From Brumimicrobium sp964346075 (GTDB lineage: Bacteria > Bacteroidota > Bacteroidia > Flavobacteriales_D > Crocinitomicaceae), in the NCBI GenBank assembly GCA_964346075.1, contig CAYFTH010000052.1:1-19711 (forward strand): DNA of 19,711 nucleotides, in the 5' to 3' direction. Below are positions 1 to 6,971 of the stretch, in pieces. The position numbers and the translations under genes are program-made. Position 1 is the stretch's first letter. Every line of letters starts with the position of its first letter. Below the pieces are notes generated by a model, which worked only from the letters and a program-made list of their open reading frames with translations, was not told the origin of the DNA and did not search any database.

Positions 1-974
1 CCTTCCACAACATCCTTCTCAATTTGATCCAAAAACGGTTCGATTAAGCTATTATTATAGAAATCGCTGATAAGTGTGTCACTAATCGTCTCATGCAACC
101 AATAGCGATCCTGCTCTCTGCGTTTCCTGTCAAACCAGCCATTAACACGCGTTGTATTGAGATAACTTTCAATGGTATTGTGAACCTTATCAATGTTGCG
201 ATCTTCTAGTGCAGAAGAAACCATGGCTTTTGGAATCCATTCATTATCGTTTGGGGGAAACAGATGCATGGCGTTCTGATACTCTTTTTTCGCTTTTCGC
301 GCCGGAAGCAAGTTATCTCCATCTGCTTTCGTGATCACCAGGGCATCAGCCATTTCCATGATGCCGCGTTTGATTCCTTGCAATTCATCTCCAGCTCCTG
401 CCAGCATCAGCAATAGAAAGAAATCAACCATGGAATGAACCACTGTTTCCGATTGACCCACTCCTACGGTTTCGATCATAATGTAATCAAACCCTGCTGC
501 CTCACATAAGATAATAGATTCACGCGTTTTCCGCGCCACTCCGCCTAACGATTTACCAGCCGCCGAAGGTCGAATAAAAGCTTGAGGAGAGGCAGACAAT
601 TTATTCATCCGTGTCTTATCTCCCAAAATACTTCCCCCACTCTTTTCCGAGGTTGGGTCTACAGCAAGAACGGCAATTTTATACCCCTGATCAATCACAT
701 GTTGTCCAAATGCCTCTATAAAAGTACTCTTACCTACACCAGGTACACCTGTGATCCCAACACGAACGGTTTTATTCCGAACAGGTAAACAACTCGATAC
801 TAGTTGGCGAGCAATCTTCTGATCTTGTTTTCGACTGGATTCCAGTAACGTAATCGCACTACTCAGTGCCTGAAGGTCGCCATCTCGAATTCCTTTCAAC
901 AAATCATCATGATTCATTGAAGCCTTGCGCTGCTGCCGCTTCTTCTTCCATTTTTTTAACTGATCCTCGTCCAT
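1..974 (-). CDS. meaB: MeaB/ArgK-type GTPase, chaperone of methylmalonyl-CoA mutase (3' end outside window)
   Basis: G3E-family P-loop GTPase. In this family MeaB binds B12-dependent methylmalonyl-CoA mutase, gates cobalamin loading and protects the enzyme from inactivation. About 324 codons are in the window and the frame stays open to base 1, so only the extreme C-terminus is missing (the family is usually about 320-340 residues). Visible motifs: P-loop GVPGVGKST at residues 76-84, DPTS near 106-109, ETVGVGQSE near 168-176, and the base-specificity motif TKAD at 215-218. The ATG at 974 lies 21 bp after the dapD stop on the same strand, so the two are probably cotranscribed; no shared pathway is obvious. 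The N-terminus is Lys/Arg-rich (residues 7-17), and Met20 is a possible alternative start. The mutase genes themselves are not in view. Confident in family and role. Confidence 0.93.
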   Translation of the reverse strand, partial: MDEDQLKKWKKKRQQRKASMNHDDLLKGIRDGDLQALSSAITLLESSRKQDQKIARQLVSSCLPVRNKTVRVGITGVPGVGKSTFIEAFGQHVIDQGYKIAVLAVDPTSEKSGGSILGDKTRMNKLSASPQAFIRPSAAGKSLGGVARKTRESIILCEAAGFDYIMIETVGVGQSETVVHSMVDFFLLLMLAGAGDELQGIKRGIMEMADALVITKADGDNLLPARKAKKEYQNAMHLFPPNDNEWIPKAMVSSALEDRNIDKVHNTIESYLNTTRVNGWFDRKRREQDRYWLHETISDTLISDFYNNSLIEPFLDQIEKDVVE

Positions 975-995
975 TGCTCTTTTAATTCGATCGAA

Positions 996-1802
996 CTAAA
1001 CGGCTACATTATGCTCGCGAAGTGCGTCATTCAATGAAGTTTTTAGATCGGTACTCGCCTTTCTTTTTCCTATAATTAAAGCACAAGGCACCTGATATTC
1101 GCCTGCTGGAAACTTTTTCGTATATGATCCGGGGATCACCACACTTCTCTCGGGCACTTCACCGCGCAACTCTTTAGGATTATCTCCAGTGACATCAATG
1201 ATTTTAGTGGATTTTGTCAACACGACATTTGCTCCCAAAACAGCTTCTTTTTTCACGCGGACACCTTCAACAACAATAGAACGCGATCCAACGAAAGCGC
1301 CATCCTCAACAATTACGGGTGCAGCTTGAAGCGGTTCGAGTACACCCCCTATTCCTACACCTCCACTAAGGTGTACATTTCTGCCAATTTGAGCACACGA
1401 TCCAACTGTTGCCCAGGTATCAACCATTGTTCCCTCATCCACGTAAGCACCTATATTCACATAAGAAGGCATCATGATTACGCCACTCGAGACGTATGAG
1501 CCGTAACGCGCAATCGCGTGAGGTACCACGCGAACACCCAGTTCTTTATAATTCGTTTTAAGCGCCATTTTATCGTGAAACTCGAAAGGTCCGACTTCTA
1601 TTGTTTCCATCTGTCGAATAGGAAAATACATGACAACTGCTTTTTTGACCCACTCATTCACCTGCCAGCCATCATCCGTTGGAGCAGCCACGCGATATGT
1701 ACCTTTATCCAAGCCTTCCACTACCGATTCAACAGCTTTCACAACTTCCTCATCTTTCAATAATTCGCGATCCTCCCACGCTTTCTCTATAATTTCCTTC
1801 AT
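996..1802 (-). CDS. dapD: 2,3,4,5-tetrahydropyridine-2,6-dicarboxylate N-succinyltransferase
   Basis: Succinyl-CoA-dependent acylation of tetrahydrodipicolinate in the succinylase branch of lysine and diaminopimelate synthesis; cytosolic. The 268-residue product is close to the E. coli DapD length. It has an alpha-helical N-terminal domain (residues 1-90) followed by a left-handed beta-helix built of hexapeptide repeats (about 100-200), including SYVNIGAYVDEGTMVDTWATVG and the loop SGGVGIGGVLEPLQA that is typical of DapD. The start is placed at the ATG at 1802. The reading frame can be extended to a TTG at 1829, but that TTG is the end of a perfect TAnnTTTG promoter box, so it is not a credible start. 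meaB follows 21 bp downstream; rpoD is divergent. Confidence 0.95.
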   Translation of the reverse strand: MKEIIEKAWEDRELLKDEEVVKAVESVVEGLDKGTYRVAAPTDDGWQVNEWVKKAVVMYFPIRQMETIEVGPFEFHDKMALKTNYKELGVRVVPHAIARYGSYVSSGVIMMPSYVNIGAYVDEGTMVDTWATVGSCAQIGRNVHLSGGVGIGGVLEPLQAAPVIVEDGAFVGSRSIVVEGVRVKKEAVLGANVVLTKSTKIIDVTGDNPKELRGEVPERSVVIPGSYTKKFPAGEYQVPCALIIGKRKASTDLKTSLNDALREHNVAV

Positions 1803-1826
1803 GTCTCGTTTTCGATTTTTAAACAA

Positions 1827-1859
1827 CAAATATAAGAGTCTTTACCACCTTTAAATCAA
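1827..1859 (-). promoter_or_regulatory. Bacteroidota-type promoter of dapD(-meaB)
   Basis: Read on the minus strand: TTG at 1859-1857, 22-nt spacer, then TATATTTG at 1834-1827, a perfect match to TAnnTTTG. This fits the primary-sigma promoter pattern of Flavobacteriia (TTG-N17-23-TAnnTTTG). It leaves a leader of about 20 nt before the ATG at 1802. Confidence 0.7.
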
Positions 1860-2042
1860 TTGTTCAATGCAATTTGAGGAAAATCACATCATTATAATCG
1901 AATTGTTATTTTATGACTTCTTTACAAAAAATATTAAAAAGAGCCAACTTTTTAGTGTATTAATTCGTTATATATAGTGAAGGATGAATATAAAGCATGA
2001 ATCTAACTTAATTCGTGCCTGAAACAAGAGAGGAAAAACAAT

Positions 2043-2912
2043 ATGAGACAGCTAAAAATAAGTAAACAAGTAACAAATAGAGAGACAGCATCACTTGACA
2101 AGTATCTCGTAGAAATCGGTCGTGTAGAGTTAATTACTGCACAGGAAGAGGTTGAACTTGCCAAACGCATTCGCATGGGTGATCAACAAGCCCTTGATCG
2201 TCTCACACGAGCTAATTTGCGTTTTGTCGTTTCAGTAGCGAAGCAATATCAAAATCAAGGTTTAACACTCCCTGATTTGATCAATGAGGGAAATCTTGGA
2301 TTGATAAAAGCAGCTCAGCGCTTCGACGAAACACGTGGATTTAAATTCATTTCTTACGCAGTGTGGTGGATTCGTCAATCAATTTTGCAGGCGTTAGCTG
2401 AACAAGCACGCATTGTTCGCCTACCGCTCAACAAAATTGGTTCAATAGGTAAAATTAATCGGGCTTATTCGGAATTAGAGCAGAAATTGGAACGCCCCCC
2501 TTCTGCAGACGAGCTTGCCCATCATCTGGAGATATCAGTGGCTGATGTAAAACAAGCACTCGCCTCAAGTGGTCGACACTTGTCAATGGATGCTCCTTTA
2601 AAAGAAGGCGATGAATCTAGTTCTAGCATGTATGATGTACTGGAAAATGATAGCCTCCCAGGTCCCGAAAATGATTTGATTCACGAATCCCTTCAGAGAG
2701 AAATCAACCGCTCATTAAAAACGCTAACACAGCGCGAAGCGGACGTATTAAAGTTGTATTTTGGTCTAGACGGTAATCGTCAAATGAGTTTAGATGAAAT
2801 AGGCATGCGTTTTGATTTAACGCGAGAGCGCGTTCGTCAGATTAAAGAAAAAGCTATTCGACGGTTAAAACATACGTCCAGAAGTAAAATGCTCAAAGCT
2901 TACCTCGGTTAA
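2043..2912 (+). CDS. rpoD: Primary RNA polymerase sigma factor (sigma-70/RpoD, short Bacteroidota form)
   Basis: Housekeeping sigma factor that directs RNA polymerase to most promoters. At 289 residues it is the short form used by Bacteroidota, without the long acidic N-terminal region 1.1 of proteobacterial RpoD. Visible segments: region 1.2 (about 16-50), region 2 core and -10 recognition (about 52-120, with FKFISYAVWWIRQSI at 100-114), region 3 (about 125-205), and region 4.2 helix-turn-helix (SLDEIGMRFDLTRERVRQIKEK, 249-270). The sequence beginning MRQLKISKQVTNRE is characteristic of these sigmas. A 240-bp intergenic region separates it from divergent dapD; no clean TAnnTTTG box for rpoD was found there. 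Confidence 0.96.
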   Translation: MRQLKISKQVTNRETASLDKYLVEIGRVELITAQEEVELAKRIRMGDQQALDRLTRANLRFVVSVAKQYQNQGLTLPDLINEGNLGLIKAAQRFDETRGFKFISYAVWWIRQSILQALAEQARIVRLPLNKIGSIGKINRAYSELEQKLERPPSADELAHHLEISVADVKQALASSGRHLSMDAPLKEGDESSSSMYDVLENDSLPGPENDLIHESLQREINRSLKTLTQREADVLKLYFGLDGNRQMSLDEIGMRFDLTRERVRQIKEKAIRRLKHTSRSKMLKAYLG

Positions 2913-2953
2913 CCTGACAATCATCATAAATCGTACTTTTTAGTGATTATGAG

Positions 2954-2994
2954 ATCCATGTTCACAAGAAGATAGCTATCTTGCGGGCATGGAT
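2954..2994 (+). promoter_or_regulatory. Inverted repeat enclosing the start codon of the 2989 dehydrogenase gene
   Basis: ATCCATG (2954-2960) is complementary to CATGGAT (2988-2994), which contains the start codon. Inside lies a perfect 14-bp palindrome, AAGATAGCTATCTT (2969-2982). The RNA could fold into a two-part hairpin that buries the ATG. No T tract follows, so it is not an ordinary terminator. A regulatory role is an inference; the palindrome might instead be a protein-binding site. Confidence 0.4.
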
Positions 2995-3879
2995 TTTATT
3001 ATTAAAACAGCAACAGTTATAGGGTTTGGGGAAACGGGTGCCACGATTAGCAGTCTGCTGAATGCTGAGACGAAAGGTATCACGATCAATATTATGGATC
3101 CTTCTTCCGAAGTAGAGGGAGGTATTATAGATCTTTCTCATGCTGCAATTCCGAACGGCAACACGATACACTGGAACAAAAGAGATCATTTCAACAACAG
3201 TGACCTTATATTCTATACTGCAGGCGTTCGTGGCGAAAAAGGACAGGATAGGCGGCAAAAGGCTCAAGACAACAAAGCGATCATAGAACAAGTCTTTGAA
3301 GGTGTTTCGCTGTCAAAGCATGCGTTAATTGTTTCAATATCGAACCCTGTTGAGGCGATTTGTCATTGGATATATCAAAAACTAGGACGTAGCATAACAG
3401 TTCTCGGAACGGGGACGTTACTCGATACCTATCGCCTCAAAACGATTATAGCATCCCATTTTAACCGCCCTGCCTCAGCTATCTCAACAATAGTAATTGG
3501 AGAACACGGCACACAAATGATTCCATTATGGAGTAAAACCTCCCTTGACGGCAAACCTCTTGTTGAAATTTGTTCCGTCGATGAGATGCAGTCGATGAAC
3601 GAAAAATTACTCAATGCAGCGAACCGAATCAGAGCAACTCAAAAAGCAACGAAATATGGTGTTGCTCAAACAGCGATCACCTTAGCGAACTATTATTTTT
3701 CTACAGAAGAAAGACAAGCTCCATTCGCTCACTACTCACCAGCGGAAGATATCTATTTAAACTGGGTACATAAGATCGGCAAACGCACCATTGAACCAGT
3801 AAACATAGCAATGAGTCAAGTAGAGCAAGAACGATGGAGCAAAGCTTTGAACGCACTCAAATCGACGATTAAGCACTAA
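2989..3879 (+). CDS. Divergent NAD-dependent malate/lactate dehydrogenase-family protein
   Basis: Two-domain 2-hydroxyacid dehydrogenase of the L-lactate/malate dehydrogenase superfamily, 296 residues (family about 310-330). Rossmann glycine motif GFGETG (12-17), acidic residue D37 at the end of strand 2 favouring NAD, active-site loop AGVRGEKGQDR (78-88), N119, the D-x-x-R pair at D146/R149, and catalytic His173 in GEHGTQM. All catalytic positions therefore appear intact. At the position that normally separates lactate (Gln) from malate (Arg) enzymes there is Gly82, so the substrate cannot be named. It lies between rpoD and dnaX with no pathway partner. A weak point is the start: the ATG at 2989 has no clear ribosome-binding site and sits within an inverted repeat. 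Confidence 0.85.
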   Translation: MDFIIKTATVIGFGETGATISSLLNAETKGITINIMDPSSEVEGGIIDLSHAAIPNGNTIHWNKRDHFNNSDLIFYTAGVRGEKGQDRRQKAQDNKAIIEQVFEGVSLSKHALIVSISNPVEAICHWIYQKLGRSITVLGTGTLLDTYRLKTIIASHFNRPASAISTIVIGEHGTQMIPLWSKTSLDGKPLVEICSVDEMQSMNEKLLNAANRIRATQKATKYGVAQTAITLANYYFSTEERQAPFAHYSPAEDIYLNWVHKIGKRTIEPVNIAMSQVEQERWSKALNALKSTIKH

Positions 3880-3957
3880 ACGCTTTTTGCATCATATGCG
3901 ATCCCAGGATGTTAAAAACTTTACATTTAGAATCGCTCAAGTCGTAACTTTTTCTGT

Positions 3958-3965
3958 TATTTTTG
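3958..3965 (+). promoter_or_regulatory. Possible -7 box of dnaX, implying a nearly leaderless mRNA
   Basis: TATTTTTG matches TAnnTTTG and ends 4 nt before the dnaX ATG. If used, transcription would begin at or within a few bases of the start codon. No TTG is found 17-23 nt upstream, so the support is weak. Confidence 0.3.
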
Positions 3966-3969
3966 TACT

Positions 3970-5085
3970 ATGAGCGATTACATTGTATCAGCTAGAAAAT
4001 ATCGTCCTCAAACGTTTGACACGCTCGTGGGTCAAAAATCGATTGCAACAACCTTAAAGAATGCAATCAAGAATGACCAACTCGCACAAGCTTTTTTATT
4101 TTGCGGATCAAGAGGTGTTGGAAAAACATCGACAGCCCGAATTTTAGCTAAAACGATTAATTGCTCCAATCGTACAGACAACATTGAGGCCTGTGGTGAA
4201 TGCGAATCGTGTCTCTCGTTTGACGAAGGTCAGTCACTTAATGTATACGAACTCGATGCCGCTTCAAACAATAGTGTGGAGGACATCAGAAGTCTTATCG
4301 ATCAAGTCCGAATTGCTCCGCAGTTAGGAGCTTACAAGGTATACATCATTGATGAGGTGCACATGTTATCAACTGCGGCGTTCAATGCATTTCTGAAAAC
4401 GCTGGAAGAACCACCAAAGCACGCTATCTTTATACTTGCAACGACGGAAAAGCACAAAATCATACCCACCATTTTATCGCGGTGTCAGATTTTTGATTTC
4501 AATCGTATAAAAATCTCAGATATAGCTGAACATTTGAGTCAAATTGCTGTAAAAGAAGGTATCGATGCAGAAAATGAGGGGTTACATTTGATTGCGCAAA
4601 AGGCGGATGGTGCCTTGCGCGATGCACTTTCCATCTTTGATCAAATTGTTAGCTTTGCTGGTAAGACACTTACCTACAAGACCGTAATCGATAATCTCAA
4701 TGTACTGGATTACGATTATTATTTCCGCTTAGTTGAATATGCCCTCGAGGAAGATGTATCGAGCAGTTTGCTGCTGTACCATGAAATTGTAGACAATGGT
4801 TTTGATGGTCATCAATTCATTATTGGTCTTTCAGAGCATTACCGTAACCTACTGATTTGTAAAGATCAGAAAACCGTTGAACTTTTAGAGGTAGCAGATT
4901 CCATAAAAGAGAAATACCTTGAGCAATCAGGACAAATTGAAGCAAAACACATCATGCGTGCACTCGGTGTCCTCAGCAAGGCAGATGGAAGCTACAAATC
5001 CTCAAAAAATCAACGTTTGCTTGTGGAGCTTACGCTTATGCAACTTTGTTCAATCAAAAACGAGTTGGAAAAAAAAAAGCCCTGA
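3970..5085 (+). CDS. dnaX: DNA polymerase III clamp-loader subunit, gamma-length product
   Basis: AAA+ motor of the clamp loader. In-frame reading gives 371 residues ending in ELEKKKP. Motifs: Walker A GSRGVGKTS (46-54), zinc-binding cysteines 65/75/78/81, Walker B YIIDEVH (125-131), sensor 1 ATTE (157-160), SRC arginine-finger motif (170-172), sensor 2 GALRDAL (214-220), then the collar domain III. In E. coli domain III ends near residue 368, so this product stops almost exactly at the end of the gamma core and would lack the tau-specific domain. The stop at 5083-5085 lies one codon after a slippery A AAA AAG, and the -1 frame continues with a normal DnaX C-terminus. Both a short and a long form are probably made. 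Confidence 0.93.
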   Translation: MSDYIVSARKYRPQTFDTLVGQKSIATTLKNAIKNDQLAQAFLFCGSRGVGKTSTARILAKTINCSNRTDNIEACGECESCLSFDEGQSLNVYELDAASNNSVEDIRSLIDQVRIAPQLGAYKVYIIDEVHMLSTAAFNAFLKTLEEPPKHAIFILATTEKHKIIPTILSRCQIFDFNRIKISDIAEHLSQIAVKEGIDAENEGLHLIAQKADGALRDALSIFDQIVSFAGKTLTYKTVIDNLNVLDYDYYFRLVEYALEEDVSSSLLLYHEIVDNGFDGHQFIIGLSEHYRNLLICKDQKTVELLEVADSIKEKYLEQSGQIEAKHIMRALGVLSKADGSYKSSKNQRLLVELTLMQLCSIKNELEKKKP

Positions 5086-5098
5086 CGGACCCCGTTAG
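5069..5098 (+). promoter_or_regulatory. Putative programmed -1 frameshift signal in dnaX (A10-G slippery run plus hairpin)
   Basis: Ten A residues (5069-5078) then G. In the zero frame the last two codons are AAA AAG, so positions 5073-5079 form A AAA AAG, the heptamer used by E. coli dnaX. The zero-frame stop TGA is at 5083. Directly downstream, CTGACGG (5082-5088) can pair with CCGTTAG (5092-5098) through seven pairs, including one G-U, around a 3-nt loop. No convincing Shine-Dalgarno-like stimulator is visible upstream. Transcriptional slippage on the A run, as known for Thermus dnaX, would give the same two products. Confidence 0.7.
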
Positions 5099-5699
5099 CA
5101 TCATCCCTTATAAAGGTCAGCAGGAGCGCCCTCAAAAAAATCCGAAAACATCCCAAAACAAGGAAAGCGAACAACCAGAACGGGTACCTCAACAAAAAGA
5201 AGCTAAAAAACTCACGAACCCTACAGGGAAACTCGACCGTCGATTTCTTGGTATCAAGGATCTTTATGCTGAAAGTGATCAACAAAACAAAGCGAACAAG
5301 GAAGTCGCCAGAAGCGATCAGCCCAAGAATGCATTTTCTATAGATGAACTTAAAATGACCTGGCGTAAATTTGCATTTGAAATGCGAGACAAAGGGATGG
5401 ACACATTGTTCACTGCTTTAACGACACGAGACCCGGAATTGAAAGAAGATTACACAATCGTCCATTATGTGGATAATGATGTGCAATTAAAGTTTTTGCA
5501 AACGAATGAAACGCAATTACTCGGTCACCTCAAAAAAACACTTAAAAATGGATTGATTCAACTTAAAATCGAGGAAGGATCACAGGATAATGGTACGAAA
5601 AAACTGTATTCCGGAAAGGATAAATACGAAGCCATGATTGAGCGCAATCCACACCTCAAAACGTTACGACAAAAATTTAAGCTGGACATCGATTTCTAA
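5079..5699 (+). CDS. dnaX: DnaX tau-specific C-terminal extension, reached by -1 frameshift from 3970
   Basis: Continuation of dnaX in the -1 frame, 206 codons starting at GCC 5079. Joined to 370 codons from 3970 it gives a protein of about 576 residues, the usual size of Bacteroidota DnaX. The first 75 or so residues form a Lys/Gln/Pro-rich flexible linker. After it comes a folded domain (from about AFSIDELKMTWRKFAFEMRD) ending in KDKYEAMIERNPHLKTLRQK, a tail I recognise from other Bacteroidota DnaX proteins. By family knowledge the tau extension contacts the polymerase alpha subunit and the helicase. There is no plausible independent start: the ATG at 5046 lies inside the upstream coding region. 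A sequencing error in the A run would also explain the split. Confidence 0.85.
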   Translation, partial: ALTDPVSIIPYKGQQERPQKNPKTSQNKESEQPERVPQQKEAKKLTNPTGKLDRRFLGIKDLYAESDQQNKANKEVARSDQPKNAFSIDELKMTWRKFAFEMRDKGMDTLFTALTTRDPELKEDYTIVHYVDNDVQLKFLQTNETQLLGHLKKTLKNGLIQLKIEEGSQDNGTKKLYSGKDKYEAMIERNPHLKTLRQKFKLDIDF

Positions 5700-5819
5700 T
5701 TTTCTTGTGGAAATGATCTTAGCCTTATTTTTTTTAAAATAATTTAAAATTGTAACCATCATTTCATCTTTTTTCCGTAATATTGCACCCCAATTTTGGA
5801 GAAGATAAAAGTAGAAGTC

Positions 5820-6170
5820 ATGGATTTAATAAAAGAAGTTCAAAAGGAATTTTCAACAGCGCAAGACATACCTTCCTTTGAAGCAGGTGATACAGTAGCT
5901 GTTTCATACAAGATTAAAGAGGGAGATAAAGAGCGTATTCAGCAGTTTACGGGAACCATCCTTCAACGCAGAGGCGTTGGAGCTACGGAAACCTTTACAA
6001 TCCGTAAAATGTCCGGGAATATTGGTGTTGAACGTATTTTTCCAGTAGAGTCCCCGTTCATTGACGAAATTAAAGTGCTTAAGAAAGGTGCCGTTCGTCG
6101 GGCGCGTATCTTCTACTTCCGTAACCGAACAGGTAAATCGGCTCGTATTAAGGAAAAGCGTCAGTTCTAA
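5820..6170 (+). CDS. rplS: 50S ribosomal protein L19
   Basis: Structural protein of the large ribosomal subunit, located at the subunit interface. The 116-residue product starts MDLIKEVQKEF and contains the L19 core, with FEAGDTVAVSYKIKEGDKERIQ, FTGTILQRRG and the basic C-terminus FYFRNRTGKSARIKEKRQF. The ATG at 5820 is preferred over an in-frame TTG at 5796 because family members begin at this methionine. It stands alone between dnaX and a hairpin terminator rather than in the usual rpsP-rimM-trmD-rplS cluster. A near-match to the -7 box (TAATATTG, 5778-5785) lies upstream but its spacing to a TTG is 25 nt. Confidence 0.96.
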   Translation: MDLIKEVQKEFSTAQDIPSFEAGDTVAVSYKIKEGDKERIQQFTGTILQRRGVGATETFTIRKMSGNIGVERIFPVESPFIDEIKVLKKGAVRRARIFYFRNRTGKSARIKEKRQF

Positions 6171-6196
6171 GAGGAGCGATCAACATATTTATATAG

Positions 6197-6226
6197 AGGG
6201 ATTCATCAAAATGAATCCCTTTTTTA
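6197..6226 (+). terminator. Rho-independent terminator after rplS
   Basis: Perfect 10-bp stem AGGGATTCAT (6197-6206) / ATGAATCCCT (6211-6220) with loop CAAA, followed by a T-rich tract from 6220 to 6225. Confidence 0.88.
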
Positions 6227-6239
6227 GTTTTCGGCTACA

Positions 6240-6971
6240 ATGCGTAGAAAAAAACCTCGTAAACCCAAATACCATCGCAACCTCAATGTATTGGATACAG
6301 GGTTGATCGTTTTAATTCTTGCAGCATTGGGAAATAGAACGTTTCCGGCAAACAACAATTTCCACGTCCCAATACCAGCCGATCATCAAAGCTTTGGTAT
6401 CGATGTGTCTCATCATCAAGGAACGATTCAATGGGATACGTTATTAGCATCTAACGCAGTATCGCCATCGATCGATTTTGTTTTCGTAAAAGCCACTGAA
6501 GGAATGAACTGGATCGATCCTGAATGGGAAAGGAACCGCACAGCACTCAAAGAAAACAATATTAAGCATGGCGCATATCACTTTTATCAGAGCAAAGCAC
6601 CTGCTACTATACAAGCAAGACACTTTCTCAACGTTTGGCAGCCCAATTCTGATGACTTACCTCCTGTTCTCGACATAGAAATTGATTTTTATACTGCGTA
6701 TCACCACAAAGACTCTATTAAAACCTGGCTAAAAATCGTAGAAAGTACCTCTGGTTTTCGACCCATCATTTATTGTTCCCTCGACGACTATCAGCGCTAT
6801 TATAAACAGCTTTTTTCTGAACACCAGTTTTGGTTGGCAGCCTATTCGAGGAACCTCCGTTTAGCAGATATGCCGAACATTATTTACTGGCAATTCACTG
6901 AAGATGCTATTTTACCTCACCATAAGGGAGTCAAGATCGATGCAAACATCAGCACCATCCGCTTTAATTAA
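6240..6971 (+). CDS. GH25-family lysozyme (N-acetylmuramidase) with N-terminal membrane anchor
   Basis: Glycoside hydrolase family 25 cleaves the beta-1,4 bond between N-acetylmuramic acid and N-acetylglucosamine in peptidoglycan. The 243-residue protein has a strongly basic N-terminus (MRRKKPRKPKYHR), one hydrophobic segment (about 17-31) acting as signal anchor or signal peptide, then the GH25 barrel from residue 52. Candidate active-site acids are D55 in GIDVSHHQG, D145 and E147 in LDIE, and D234 in IDAN; FVFVKATEG and GAYHFYQ are also typical. It is likely periplasmic and may serve in cell-wall remodelling. The start lies only 14 bp after a strong terminator, so its promoter must be inside or upstream of that terminator. 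Its stop overlaps the end of the convergent menF-like gene by 4 bp. Confidence 0.9.
   Translation: MRRKKPRKPKYHRNLNVLDTGLIVLILAALGNRTFPANNNFHVPIPADHQSFGIDVSHHQGTIQWDTLLASNAVSPSIDFVFVKATEGMNWIDPEWERNRTALKENNIKHGAYHFYQSKAPATIQARHFLNVWQPNSDDLPPVLDIEIDFYTAYHHKDSIKTWLKIVESTSGFRPIIYCSLDDYQRYYKQLFSEHQFWLAAYSRNLRLADMPNIIYWQFTEDAILPHHKGVKIDANISTIRFN

Noticed and set aside
1803..1829. Longer DapD starting at TTG 1829
   Set aside because: The TTG belongs to a perfect TAnnTTTG promoter box, and family members start at the equivalent of the ATG at 1802.
5046..5078. Separate gene starting at ATG 5046
   Set aside because: This part lies inside dnaX in another frame; the downstream protein is the natural DnaX C-terminus reached by a -1 shift.
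5796..5819. Longer L19 starting at TTG 5796
   Set aside because: L19 proteins begin at the methionine encoded at 5820; the extension has no family support.
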